DNA of 10,329 nucleotides from Planctomycetota bacterium (GTDB lineage Bacteria > Planctomycetota > Planctomycetia > Planctomycetales > Planctomycetaceae), in assembly GCA_003669575.1 (NCBI GenBank), contig QWOR01000052.1, positions 1-10,329 of the forward strand. Direction: 5' to 3'. Every line of letters starts with the position of its first letter. Within the stretch, counting starts at the first letter, position 1. The translations under genes were made by a program, and so were the position numbers. A model generated the notes under the pieces. The model made no database searches. It was not told the origin of the DNA and was given only the letters and a program-made list of their open reading frames with translations. Positions 1 through 9,150 of this stretch are shown piece by piece.

Positions 1-1379
<1,379 letters not shown>

Positions 1380-1441
1380 TCCGACAGTCTCCTGTGCTGT
1401 AATCAGGATCGTGATCGATCCAGCGACCTGGTTTCCCTGTC

Positions 1442-1448
1442 GGAGAGG
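1442..1448 (+). promoter_or_regulatory. Shine-Dalgarno of the ceramidase-like gene
   Basis: GGAGAGG lies 8 nt before the ATG at 1457 and supports that start codon. It is the only complete annotated gene in the window with a clear ribosome binding site directly ahead of it; the starts at 3830, 6691, 9150 and 9351 lack one. Confidence 0.6.
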
Positions 1449-1456
1449 TCGGACGC

Positions 1457-2386
1457 ATGACTGATCCCCCCCTGCCAGTATCAGACCGAGGGAATGATTT
1501 CCCGTCTCAAGCAGTAGACCAGTTCATCCCCGCGTGGATTCACGGTCTGGCATGGGGAGGAGTGCTCTTCCTGATCCTGCTGCTGGTCGGAGTCTCGTGT
1601 GCATTCCAGGGCCAGAACGTGTGGGAAGGTTGGGTGGAAAGCTCCAACCTCCGGCGTCCCAGCTATGCGGAGGTCATCCACATCCGCGAGTTATTTCGAA
1701 CGCAAGCCAACACCTGGTCCAACCTCGCATACGTTTTAATCGGTCTCTATGCGATTGGGTTCGGATGGCATGATCTGTGGACTGAATCATCCAGTCGTCG
1801 AAATTACCTCACCCAGACACCGGCGATGAGTCATCTTTTCGGGGCATCTTGTGTATGCCTGGGCCTGGGGAGTGGGCTCTTTCACGCCTCTTTGACACGC
1901 TGGGGCCAGCAGCTTGATGTGACTTCGATGTATGCTCCACTGCTGTCATTTATTGCCATCAATCTGGGGCGGAGATGGCCGGTTATCTTCGGGCGGGACC
2001 ACCGGGTTGCTCTCCAGACATGGCCATTTTTGGTAGGATTTGTTTGCGTCGCGAGTGCTTATCTGTATCACTACAAGTGGTCGATGTCTTCAGCCTATGT
2101 ACTCTCAACACTGATCGTGCTTGTCGGGCTGTTTGGAGTCATCGACCGCTTTTCCAAAGTCAGTTCATTGAACACCGCCTGGTTGATCGCAGCCAACGTC
2201 ACCTTGGTTGTTGGAGTGGTCTGCCGCCAGCTCGATGTGGCCGGGCGTTTCAGTAGCCCCGATGCCTGGTATCAGGGCCACGCCTTCTGGCATGTTTTCA
2301 CAGGCCTCTCGCTGGGGTGCCAGTATCTCTATTATCGTTCGGAGAGATTACTCAGAATCCCAGAAGCTACTGCGAATTACCTGTGA
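1457..2386 (+). CDS. Alkaline-ceramidase-like integral membrane hydrolase (CREST superfamily)
   Basis: A 309-residue, very hydrophobic membrane protein matching the ceramidase family (Pfam Ceramidase, CREST superfamily). The family includes zinc amidases of the membrane that cleave the N-acyl chain of ceramides. The family signature is complete. NTWSNLAYVLIG at 85-96 is the conserved NT-SN helix. SGLFH at 139-143 is followed by D154 in QQLD, and HAFWH lies at 275-279. In human ACER3 the site is S77, H81, D92, H217 and H221. Here S139, H143, D154, H275 and H279 keep the same S-to-H (4), H-to-D (11) and H-to-H (4) spacings, so an intact zinc site is very likely. The first hydrophobic helix (about 31-50) follows a polar N-terminus, and about seven helices are expected. 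The Glu just before the NT-SN motif in ACER3 (calcium site) is replaced here (T82-Q83), so calcium control may differ. The substrate is unknown and could be another N-acyl lipid. The stop lies 37 bp from the stop of the convergent DUF1501 gene. Confidence 0.82.
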   Translation: MTDPPLPVSDRGNDFPSQAVDQFIPAWIHGLAWGGVLFLILLLVGVSCAFQGQNVWEGWVESSNLRRPSYAEVIHIRELFRTQANTWSNLAYVLIGLYAIGFGWHDLWTESSSRRNYLTQTPAMSHLFGASCVCLGLGSGLFHASLTRWGQQLDVTSMYAPLLSFIAINLGRRWPVIFGRDHRVALQTWPFLVGFVCVASAYLYHYKWSMSSAYVLSTLIVLVGLFGVIDRFSKVSSLNTAWLIAANVTLVVGVVCRQLDVAGRFSSPDAWYQGHAFWHVFTGLSLGCQYLYYRSERLLRIPEATANYL

Positions 2387-2423
2387 GGGAAATACCGTCG
2401 CCTGCGAGATATTCCGATTGAAC

Positions 2424-3830
2424 TTACGCAATCAGTTCATCAATAACCCGTCCAGCCAAGTCGGTCAGCCGGTAATCGCGGCCAGCGAAGCGGTAGGTCA
2501 GCTTCTCATGATCGAAGCCCAGGAGCTTCATGAGTGTCGCGTGCAGGTCGTGGACGTGGACCCGGTTCTCGACAGCCGCGAATCCGAACTCATCGGTCGC
2601 CCCGCACACCGTTCCACCTCGAACCCCGCCGCCAGCGAGGAACATGGAAAAACCATAGTGGTTGTGGTCTCGCCCATTGATCTTCCCGGCGTTGGCCCCC
2701 GGTGTCGGCAGCTCGACAACCGGCGTCCGACCGAACTCTCCGCCCCAGATCACCAGCGTATCATCCAGCATCCCACGCTGCTTGAGGTCGGTCAGCAATG
2801 CGGCCAGCGGCTTGTCCAGTTCACCTGCCAGACGACGATGATTCACTTCCAGATCATCGTGATTGTCCCACGGCTGACCGGCTCCATGCCACAGCTGCAC
2901 AAACCGCACGCCGCGTTCGACCAGTCGCCGCGCCATCAACAGCTGTCGTCCGTGGATCGTGTCGCCGTATAACTCGCGGATGTTCTGCGGCTCTTTGGAA
3001 AGATCAAACACATCCGCAGCCTCGATCTGCATTCGGTATGCGAGCTCGAATGACTGGATCCGCCCCTCCAGTCCCGCATCACCTCCGCTGAGATCTAGGT
3101 GTCGACGGTTCAGACTCTGCAGCAGATCCAGCTGATCCCGCTGCTGCTCTAACGACAGGGAGTTGTTGCGGACATGCTCGATCAGCTTCTCGACTTCCCG
3201 ATGCTTCGTATCAATATAAGTCCCCTGATAGGCTCCGGGTAAAAACGCGGACCGCCAGTTGTTCGATTCGGTGATCGGCATCCCCCCGGGACACATGGCA
3301 ATGAACCCGGGGAGGTTCTGGTTCTCGGTCCCCAAACCATACGTCGTCCAGCTGCCGAAACTCGGGCGTGGCTGGCGGGCCTCGCCACAGTTCATCAGCA
3401 TCAGTGATGGCTCGTGGTTCGGCACGTCGGCGTGCATGGACCGAATCACACACATGTCGTCGACATGCTGAGCCGTTTGAGCGAACAGCTCGCTGACCTC
3501 GGTTCCGCACTCCCCATACTTCTGGAACTTAAACGGCGAGGGCAGGGCGGCCCCGGTTTTGCGCTCCGTCTTGAGGTTCTCCATCGGCAACGTCTTGCCG
3601 ACGTACTCTGCCAGCTTGGGCTTGGGATCGAACGTATCGACATGCGATGGCCCGCCATTGCAGAAGATGTGGATCACATGCTTCGCCTTGGGCGTGAACT
3701 GCGGAGCTCGCGGGGCCATCGGCGAAGTCGCTGCCTGGGCGATTCCCGATTCCTGAGCCAGCATGCCTGCCAGCCCGAGACCGGCGAAGCCCATGCCAGA
3801 GCGTTTAAGGAGTTCGCGGCGATTGAACAT
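2424..3830 (-). CDS. DUF1501 domain protein, Tat-exported
   Basis: A 468-residue DUF1501 protein, a family with a fold related to sulfatases and alkaline phosphatases whose biochemical role is not established. The N-terminus is a clear twin-arginine signal: NRRELLKR at residues 3-10, a Gly/Ala-rich hydrophobic stretch, and a likely AQA cleavage site at 31-33. Export of a folded, probably metal-loaded protein is therefore expected. Family landmarks are HVIHIFCNGGPSHVDTFDPK (51-70), WGGEFGRTP (362-370), GRDHNHYG (386-393) and HVHDLHATL (425-433). The His and Asp residues in these motifs are likely metal ligands by analogy with the superfamily. Length is normal and the frame is intact. It lies 86 bp downstream of the PSCyt1/DUF1553 gene on the same strand, the usual planctomycete pairing, and is probably translated from the same message. 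No Shine-Dalgarno precedes the ATG; the start is fixed by the position of the Tat signal. Confidence 0.93.
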   Translation of the reverse strand: MFNRRELLKRSGMGFAGLGLAGMLAQESGIAQAATSPMAPRAPQFTPKAKHVIHIFCNGGPSHVDTFDPKPKLAEYVGKTLPMENLKTERKTGAALPSPFKFQKYGECGTEVSELFAQTAQHVDDMCVIRSMHADVPNHEPSLMLMNCGEARQPRPSFGSWTTYGLGTENQNLPGFIAMCPGGMPITESNNWRSAFLPGAYQGTYIDTKHREVEKLIEHVRNNSLSLEQQRDQLDLLQSLNRRHLDLSGGDAGLEGRIQSFELAYRMQIEAADVFDLSKEPQNIRELYGDTIHGRQLLMARRLVERGVRFVQLWHGAGQPWDNHDDLEVNHRRLAGELDKPLAALLTDLKQRGMLDDTLVIWGGEFGRTPVVELPTPGANAGKINGRDHNHYGFSMFLAGGGVRGGTVCGATDEFGFAAVENRVHVHDLHATLMKLLGFDHEKLTYRFAGRDYRLTDLAGRVIDELIA

Positions 3831-3916
3831 GAGAGACTCGTCTGGTGGGATTGTTTTGAGCAGTTGGCTTGGCCGATCTCGCCTTCACAGGCAACATCAC
3901 ATCGAGGCCGCTCTTG

Positions 3917-6691
3917 CTACTCCGTGAACTGGAACTCGTTCGAGAGCAGCAGCACCTGCGCGACATGCCACAGTCCATCGGGATGCCGACTGAGGAAGCT
4001 GACCGACCAGCTGGCCTCATCCGGAGCCGGGTCACGGGAGAGGACAGCCCGGAACAGCGAGCCGACCTGCTCCTCAGCGTTTGCTCCGCTTGCCAGTCTG
4101 GCGGCGTCGCGGGCCAACTCTTCGATGAACGGCGAATTCAATCCGAACAATGCCTGCTGAGGCACGATCGTCTGCGGCCGCTGGGGGTTACTGGAATCGG
4201 GGCTGGGATAGTCGAACGTACGCAGCAGACTGGAAAAGTTGTTACGGTCAATGAAAGCATAGACTGAGCGTCGATGGGAAAAGGGCTTCGATTCGATCTC
4301 CACCGGTCGCCCCGTCATCCGGTCATCCAGCACGCCTGCCGAAGAGAGCATCGAGTCGCGCATCTGCTCGAACTGGAATCGACGGCGATTCTGCCGCCAG
4401 AGCAGGCGGTTTTCGGGATCGATCTCAGACGCCTTCGCATTCACGGAGATCGTCTGTTGATAGGACGCTGACAAGACGATGTCGCGGATGAGAGCTTTGG
4501 TCGACCACCCCGAATCGATGAAACGGCCAGCCAGCCAGTCGAGCAATTCAGGATGAGTTGGAGGGTCGGTTCGAACGCCGAAATCACTGGGCGAATTCAC
4601 CAGTCCCGCTCCAAACAGCTGGAGCCAGACGCGGTTCACATAGACGCGGGCGGTCAAAGGATTTGAAGGGCTGGCGATGGCCTGTGCCAGCTCCAGTCGT
4701 CCACTGCCATTCGTGAACGGCTGCCCCTTGTTGCCCGTGATGATTCGAGGTGCACGGCGAGGAACCTGTGCCCCGCGTCGACCGGGATTACCTCGTTCGA
4801 ACACCACGGGTTCGGTTGGAGCGTCATTATCGACCAGCACCATTCCATGCGGAGGCGAGCCAGGGGAAGTCACAATCAGAGCCGCAACTTTCTTTCGCAG
4901 TTCACGCAGCTTGTCCCCATGATCGCGATCGGCGAACTGCTCGACTCGATCTCGCGGAAACGTTCCTGGCGCTCCCTCACCATAGAGCACCTGACGCAGC
5001 TGTTCGGCGTCGGCCTCAGGCAGCGAGACCAGTTCCGACGTTGCAGCTTTCTCTTTCTCCCAGCGTTCGCGGACCTCATTCAACACACGGCCGTAGACGC
5101 GAAAGACATCAACGATGTTCTGCGGAGGCTGTTCCCTTAAAGCCTGCAGGATCGCGGGGTGACAGAGTTCGGGTGACCAGCTTTGAATCAATGGCAGCGC
5201 CGCAGCTGCAAAACCATCGGCGGGAAGTTCTCTCAACTTCGCCAGGGCGAACCATACGCGATTGTCAGGCTTCACCTGCTCGTTGAGGTAACGCTCCCAG
5301 CTATTGACCAGTTTCTCTCGCAAGGGCGGGTCAATCTTGACCTCAACACCCGCCGGGACCAGATTGGCCTTCTGCGCAAAATTGAGCAAGAAATCACCGA
5401 CACGATTGCGGGCCTGGGACGTCAACTCCGCGTAGACCGAATCAAGGTAATTCTCGACAGCTTTCTCTCGCTTGGCCTTCTCGGCCAGATACTCTTTGTA
5501 CTCTGGAGATGTCGGATCGGGCATTGCAATCTGCGGCAGATCCTCCGGCTCATGGCTACTGGCAAAAACGCCGTATAACGAATAGTAGTCCTGAATCGGC
5601 AGCGGGTCGTACTTGTGATCGTGGCAACGGCTACACCCGAGCGTCATGCCCATCATGCCTCGGGAAACGACATCGATGCGGTCATCGATGATGGCATTGA
5701 TGTCGCGCAGAAACTGCGGCCCCACCGTCAGAAATCCCATCGCCGCCAGCGCGGGGTCGCCAGGCGGCAGGTCGAGCTTGTCCGCTGCCAGCTGCTCGAC
5801 AAGGAATCGGTCGTAGGGCTTGTCATCGTTGAACGCGGCAATCACATAGTCACGATAGGTGTACGAAAACGGGAACCGACGTTCCTCGGTGAATACATAT
5901 CCGCGAGTGTCGGCATACCGGGCCACATCCAGCCACAGTCGCCCCCACTTCTCGCCGAACCGCGGCGACGCCAACAGGCGATCAACGAGCTCATCCACAG
6001 CTGTCGGCGAGCTGTTGTTGGCGAACTCCTCGACCTCATTATAGGTCGGTCGGATGCCATGCAGATCCGCTGACAACCGACGGATCAGTGTTGCCCGGTC
6101 AGCGGGTGAAGAGACAGCCAGCCCCGCCTCACTCAGCTTCGCCGTAATAAAGTGGTCGACAGGAGTTTGAGAGCTCTGATCTCCGACGAAAGCGGGTGGC
6201 ACGGGGCGCGTGATCGGACGATACGCCCAATGGCTGAGAGCTGCGGCGTCATAGTCGATCTCCCCGTTTTCCAAACGAGAATATCCGGAATGTTCATGAG
6301 CTGGGGCATTCGTATCGGCGGGCCAGGGGGCTCCCTGTTTCACCCACTCCGAGAGCAGGTCAATCTGTTCCTGCGGCAACTTCCCCTTGGGAGGCATCTG
6401 AGTATCGTTGGGGTCGTACTTAATCACCTGCATCAACCGGCTCTGGTCCGGATTGCCGGGCACGATCAAATGAGCAAACACGTCATCGCGATGGTTGAAC
6501 GATACGTCGCCTTGTCGCTTCTCGCCCGAGTGGCACTCAAAGCAACTTTCAACGAGTACTGGACGGATGTGTTTCTCGAAATGCTCAATCTGCTCGGGAG
6601 ACAAATCCGCCGCCTGGAGTGACAGAGCAGTGGATTCCGCGACGAAGAGCAAAACCGCGAGCCACAGAAAGTGCTTGGTGAGTTGGTTCAT
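3917..6691 (-). CDS. Exported PSCyt1 / DUF1549 / DUF1553 protein (planctomycete cytochrome c-like)
   Basis: A 924-residue exported protein of the planctomycete PSCyt1-DUF1549-DUF1553 architecture. A Sec signal occupies about residues 1-27 (hydrophobic LWLAVLLFVAES, then LQA). The PSCyt1 domain (about 30-125) has a c-type haem site, C50-F-E-C53-H54, with Met99 in the QMPPKGKL motif as the probable second axial ligand. DUF1549 follows (about 175-380) and contains a second CxxCH at C353-S-R-C356-H357, in the family motif CSRCHDHKYDP. A charged helical middle section (about 395-610) is followed by the RGNPGRRG-VPRR motif (633-646). DUF1553 spans about 665-915 (GRLELAQAI, NPLTARVYVNRVW, FDYPSPDSSNPQRPQT). 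The protein probably carries electrons, or binds haem, outside the cytoplasm. The partner enzyme and pathway are unknown; related proteins are commonly found beside sulfatases and other degradative genes. It is paired with the DUF1501 gene. No Shine-Dalgarno is visible before the ATG, which is chosen because it leads into the signal peptide. Confidence 0.94.
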   Translation of the reverse strand: MNQLTKHFLWLAVLLFVAESTALSLQAADLSPEQIEHFEKHIRPVLVESCFECHSGEKRQGDVSFNHRDDVFAHLIVPGNPDQSRLMQVIKYDPNDTQMPPKGKLPQEQIDLLSEWVKQGAPWPADTNAPAHEHSGYSRLENGEIDYDAAALSHWAYRPITRPVPPAFVGDQSSQTPVDHFITAKLSEAGLAVSSPADRATLIRRLSADLHGIRPTYNEVEEFANNSSPTAVDELVDRLLASPRFGEKWGRLWLDVARYADTRGYVFTEERRFPFSYTYRDYVIAAFNDDKPYDRFLVEQLAADKLDLPPGDPALAAMGFLTVGPQFLRDINAIIDDRIDVVSRGMMGMTLGCSRCHDHKYDPLPIQDYYSLYGVFASSHEPEDLPQIAMPDPTSPEYKEYLAEKAKREKAVENYLDSVYAELTSQARNRVGDFLLNFAQKANLVPAGVEVKIDPPLREKLVNSWERYLNEQVKPDNRVWFALAKLRELPADGFAAAALPLIQSWSPELCHPAILQALREQPPQNIVDVFRVYGRVLNEVRERWEKEKAATSELVSLPEADAEQLRQVLYGEGAPGTFPRDRVEQFADRDHGDKLRELRKKVAALIVTSPGSPPHGMVLVDNDAPTEPVVFERGNPGRRGAQVPRRAPRIITGNKGQPFTNGSGRLELAQAIASPSNPLTARVYVNRVWLQLFGAGLVNSPSDFGVRTDPPTHPELLDWLAGRFIDSGWSTKALIRDIVLSASYQQTISVNAKASEIDPENRLLWRQNRRRFQFEQMRDSMLSSAGVLDDRMTGRPVEIESKPFSHRRSVYAFIDRNNFSSLLRTFDYPSPDSSNPQRPQTIVPQQALFGLNSPFIEELARDAARLASGANAEEQVGSLFRAVLSRDPAPDEASWSVSFLSRHPDGLWHVAQVLLLSNEFQFTE

Positions 6692-7035
6692 AGGGCAGCA
6701 GACAGGAGGGGCTGCAATGGGGTGGGAGCCAGTTTCCTGGCGAGGATACTGACTCCAGAATTCTATCTTTCAAACACACAGGAAACGAGTTGAATCTCGT
6801 CGGCGAAAATAATCTTCTCGGTAAATTCAAAGAGCGGGATTCGGCCACTTGACCGGAATGGCTGAACCGTTGAAGTCAGCAGTGGGACAGACATTCTTGC
6901 CAGCCTCGATCGAGCAGTCCCACGACACGACACGTCAATCATCGGCGAGCACCAGAAGGGATCGCTGACCGTCCCAGCTCGCCTTCGCTGACGCTTTGGG
7001 TTGGTCAAGTTGCCGGGCCGGGCTGTCGCCTGTAC
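6692..7035. other. Intergenic spacer between two minus-strand genes
   Basis: A 344-bp non-coding stretch between the stop of the FAD oxidoreductase gene and the start of the PSCyt1 gene. It must hold the promoter or leader of the PSCyt1 gene if that gene is transcribed independently. The best minus-strand promoter-like pair is TTGAAA (plus 6768-6773) and TATCCT (plus 6743-6748), with an over-long 19-bp spacer; this is weak. I see no convincing Rho-independent terminator: the GC-rich block at 7013-7024 has no usable loop and no T-tract. The end nearest the FAD gene contains the NPKRQRR-type repeat, listed separately. A 43-codon ATG frame at 6763-6894 (minus) has no recognisable product. Confidence 0.6.
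6962..7010 (-). repeat. Probable dispersed planctomycete intergenic repeat ('NPKRQRR' element)
   Basis: On the minus strand, from base 7008, this stretch reads TTG ACC AAC CCA AAG CGT CAG CGA AGG CGA, which would be translated as (M)TNPKRQRRRAG. From memory, short 'hypothetical proteins' beginning with TNPKRQRR, or the opposite-strand reading SLTLRV, recur between genes in many planctomycete genomes. They are best explained as a dispersed DNA repeat and not as proteins. Seen directly here: the core is intergenic, 26 bp beyond the stop of the FAD gene, and it contains an 8-bp direct repeat TCGCTGAC at 6962-6969 and 6985-6992 (23-bp period). Boundaries are approximate because only one copy is in the window. 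The 81-codon TTG-started frame that begins here (to 6763) is not called as a gene. Confidence 0.5.
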
Positions 7036-9150
7036 TCACTCGGCCATGACCCACTGGACGGAATCGACGATGACATGCCCATCAGTTTTTTCGTTGGACA
7101 CGACCACGACGGCGGGCTGTTCCTTGGTGAACTCAAACTTCCCGAGTGATACAAACAGCCCATCAATCCCGGGTGGCAAACGCTCATTCACCCGCACGGT
7201 CTCGGTACCCTTGGCGTGCGTGATTTTCACCGGCACGTTCGTCGCACGATTCGGATTCTGTGAGTAGCTCATCCGCACCTCATAGATCCCCGCTTTCGGT
7301 AGCTGGGCCTCGAACTTCACACTGAGCCGTCCGTCGCGGAAGTCATTGTCGTGTCGATATCCCTGGCCGACAAACTTGCCTGTGGACTGGCTCCTGGCCC
7401 ATTCCCCGATCAGCGTGGCCTCATCGTCGTCGATCACAACGCCTGCCAGACTCTTGGAAGACACCCCCGGACCATGGTGCGGGGCCTTCTTGCTTCCCAA
7501 CGGTTGTGTGTATTCCAGAATCTGTCCGTCCTTGAGCAACTGTTCTCTCAGTTTCGTGTACGAAACCTCCTGCACACTCTGGTTGGCCTCAATCGCCAGA
7601 GACGCAGCTGTGGCTGCCGACTGACCGAGGATCATGAACACTGGTTCCATGCGAATCGAACCAAACGCAATATGCGAGCTCGAAACACAGACCGGCACGA
7701 GCAGATTGCCACACTGGCCCTTCCGGGGAATCAGCGATCCGTAGGCAATCTCATACGGTCCCAGAGTCGGGACGCCGATATCGCCTTCGTTCTGCACATA
7801 CCCCTCGGGAGTGATGTAGCGCTGCACGTTGTGCGAGTCGATCGTATAAGAACCCATTCCGATCGATTCGGGAGTCGGACTTCGCTTCAACAGCTCATTC
7901 TCGGTCATCACGTAGGATCCGACCATGCGACGCGCCTCGCGGACGTAGATCTGATGTGGCCAGTTCCCGTTGTCTGTGAACTCATCCCGAGACAGTCCCC
8001 ACTTCAGAAACGGCTCCTGTACGTCCTTCGGCACCCGGGGATCATTGGCCAGGAAGTAGCACCATCCCTGCTGGTACTGCACATGTTCTCGCAGAATCTC
8101 GTTGCGACGTTCATACGACGCGTCGGGGTAGTCGTAGTTCATCCCGATGTTGTCCGTGCTGACTGGACCGTGATTGTTGGTATCGGTCTTGAAGTTCGGG
8201 ATCGGGTCAAACTTGTTAAACGTCTCGCGCAATCCCGCTTCCAGCACGCGTAACAGGATCTCATACCGCCGTGGGTCATACCCCTCCGGCTTGGGAAAGG
8301 GGACGCGGTTCGGCTCGTGATTGGTCAGGCACATGCGGTAGCAATAGGCCTGCACCTTTTTGTCACCGGCTCCGTACTCTCCGGGTGGCTGGTCACTGAT
8401 CCCCGGCAGGATGCCACTTTGCGGTTCACCCGGAATCACAAACGGACTAATTTTCGACTTGAGATGTCCAAAGTGATGGGAGTGGTGCAGCACGCCAATC
8501 TGCACGCCGTTCCACTTCTCACCATAATCGGATTGAGCTTCGCGACCAACGTGGTAGTCGACTCCCGCAGCTGCCATGAGGTCTCCCTCATAAGTCGCAT
8601 CGATGAACATCTTGCCAGCGACCTTCAACCCGCTGTGCATTGTGATCGACACAATTCGATCATCGGACTTCCTGACACCCGTTTCGCGATTGAGCCACTC
8701 GTTCCGATGGACTTCGATCTTGTGATCGCGAATCAGATCCTCAAACACTTTCTCAGCCACATGTGGCTCAAAGATCCACATCGTGCGCTGGGCCCCATCG
8801 ACCGCGGGCGTACCTTGCCCTTTGCCACCGTACTCGGTCTTCTTCTGCCAGTTCCACGCTTCAGGAGTGTCGTAGTGCTGCCAGACGCGGTGGTAGAACT
8901 CGCGAGCCAGCCCGCCGATGACTGCCTTGTTTCCCGTGTCAGTGTAGCCCAGCCCGCTACTCGACAATCCACCCAGGTGCTTGTCGGGGCAGACAATGAC
9001 CACCGACTTTCCCATCCGCTGGGCCTGAACCGCCGAGGTCACGCCCGCCGAGGTCCCTCCATAGACCACGACGTCATACTCAGCGGCCTCAGCACTCTGC
9101 GACGCCCACCCCATCCAGACCATACAGAGAATTGCCAGGAGCTGTTTCAT
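7036..9150 (-). CDS. Secreted FAD-dependent oxidoreductase with golvesin/xanthan-lyase-type C-terminal domain
   Basis: A 704-residue exported flavoprotein. A Sec signal covers about residues 1-22 (LLAILCMVWMGWA then SAEA). The FAD_oxidored-type domain starts at once: YDVVVYGGTSAGV (25-37) is the variant dinucleotide motif of this family, followed by LGGLSSSGLGYTD (59-71), DATYEGDL (184-191) and the C-terminal flavin contact GSIRMEPVFMILGQSAA (497-513). From about 569 to the end lies a separate beta-rich domain (VVIDDDEA, GIYEVRMSY, VDSVQWV) of the type found in golvesin and as a binding domain in xanthan lyases. Relatives are therefore often misnamed 'xanthan lyase'. No lyase domain is present. 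The substrate is unknown; a sugar- or surface-associated oxidation is an inference from the appended domain and extracytoplasmic location. There is no Shine-Dalgarno before the ATG, and the start codon overlaps the stop of an upstream 29-codon frame (ATGA). It lies upstream of, and on the same strand as, the PSCyt1/DUF1501 pair, which might accept its electrons. Confidence 0.9.
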   Translation of the reverse strand: MKQLLAILCMVWMGWASQSAEAAEYDVVVYGGTSAGVTSAVQAQRMGKSVVIVCPDKHLGGLSSSGLGYTDTGNKAVIGGLAREFYHRVWQHYDTPEAWNWQKKTEYGGKGQGTPAVDGAQRTMWIFEPHVAEKVFEDLIRDHKIEVHRNEWLNRETGVRKSDDRIVSITMHSGLKVAGKMFIDATYEGDLMAAAGVDYHVGREAQSDYGEKWNGVQIGVLHHSHHFGHLKSKISPFVIPGEPQSGILPGISDQPPGEYGAGDKKVQAYCYRMCLTNHEPNRVPFPKPEGYDPRRYEILLRVLEAGLRETFNKFDPIPNFKTDTNNHGPVSTDNIGMNYDYPDASYERRNEILREHVQYQQGWCYFLANDPRVPKDVQEPFLKWGLSRDEFTDNGNWPHQIYVREARRMVGSYVMTENELLKRSPTPESIGMGSYTIDSHNVQRYITPEGYVQNEGDIGVPTLGPYEIAYGSLIPRKGQCGNLLVPVCVSSSHIAFGSIRMEPVFMILGQSAATAASLAIEANQSVQEVSYTKLREQLLKDGQILEYTQPLGSKKAPHHGPGVSSKSLAGVVIDDDEATLIGEWARSQSTGKFVGQGYRHDNDFRDGRLSVKFEAQLPKAGIYEVRMSYSQNPNRATNVPVKITHAKGTETVRVNERLPPGIDGLFVSLGKFEFTKEQPAVVVVSNEKTDGHVIVDSVQWVMAE

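Noticed and set aside
1380..1444. Inverted repeat TCCGACA (1380-1386) / TGTCGGA (1438-1444) flanking the spacer between the first two genes
   Set aside because: Seven base pairs with a 51-nt loop is near chance expectation for the spacer, and no T-tract follows, so it is neither a convincing terminator nor an operator.
6692..6720. GGAGGGG-like purine run just upstream of the PSCyt1 gene start
   Set aside because: It lies on the plus strand, so on the transcribed (minus) side it reads CCCCTCC and cannot act as a ribosome binding site for the gene.
6905..6914. Perfect 10-bp palindrome CTCGATCGAG in the spacer
   Set aside because: About ten such palindromes are expected by chance in a window of this length, and it does not sit at a recognisable promoter.
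6763..7008. 81-codon minus-strand frame starting at TTG with TNPKRQRRRAG, and its internal 43-codon ATG frame (6763-6894)
   Set aside because: The N-terminal part is explained better as an intergenic repeat. The rest matches no family I know, lacks a good ribosome binding site, and has no sign of coding constraint that can be judged from one sequence.
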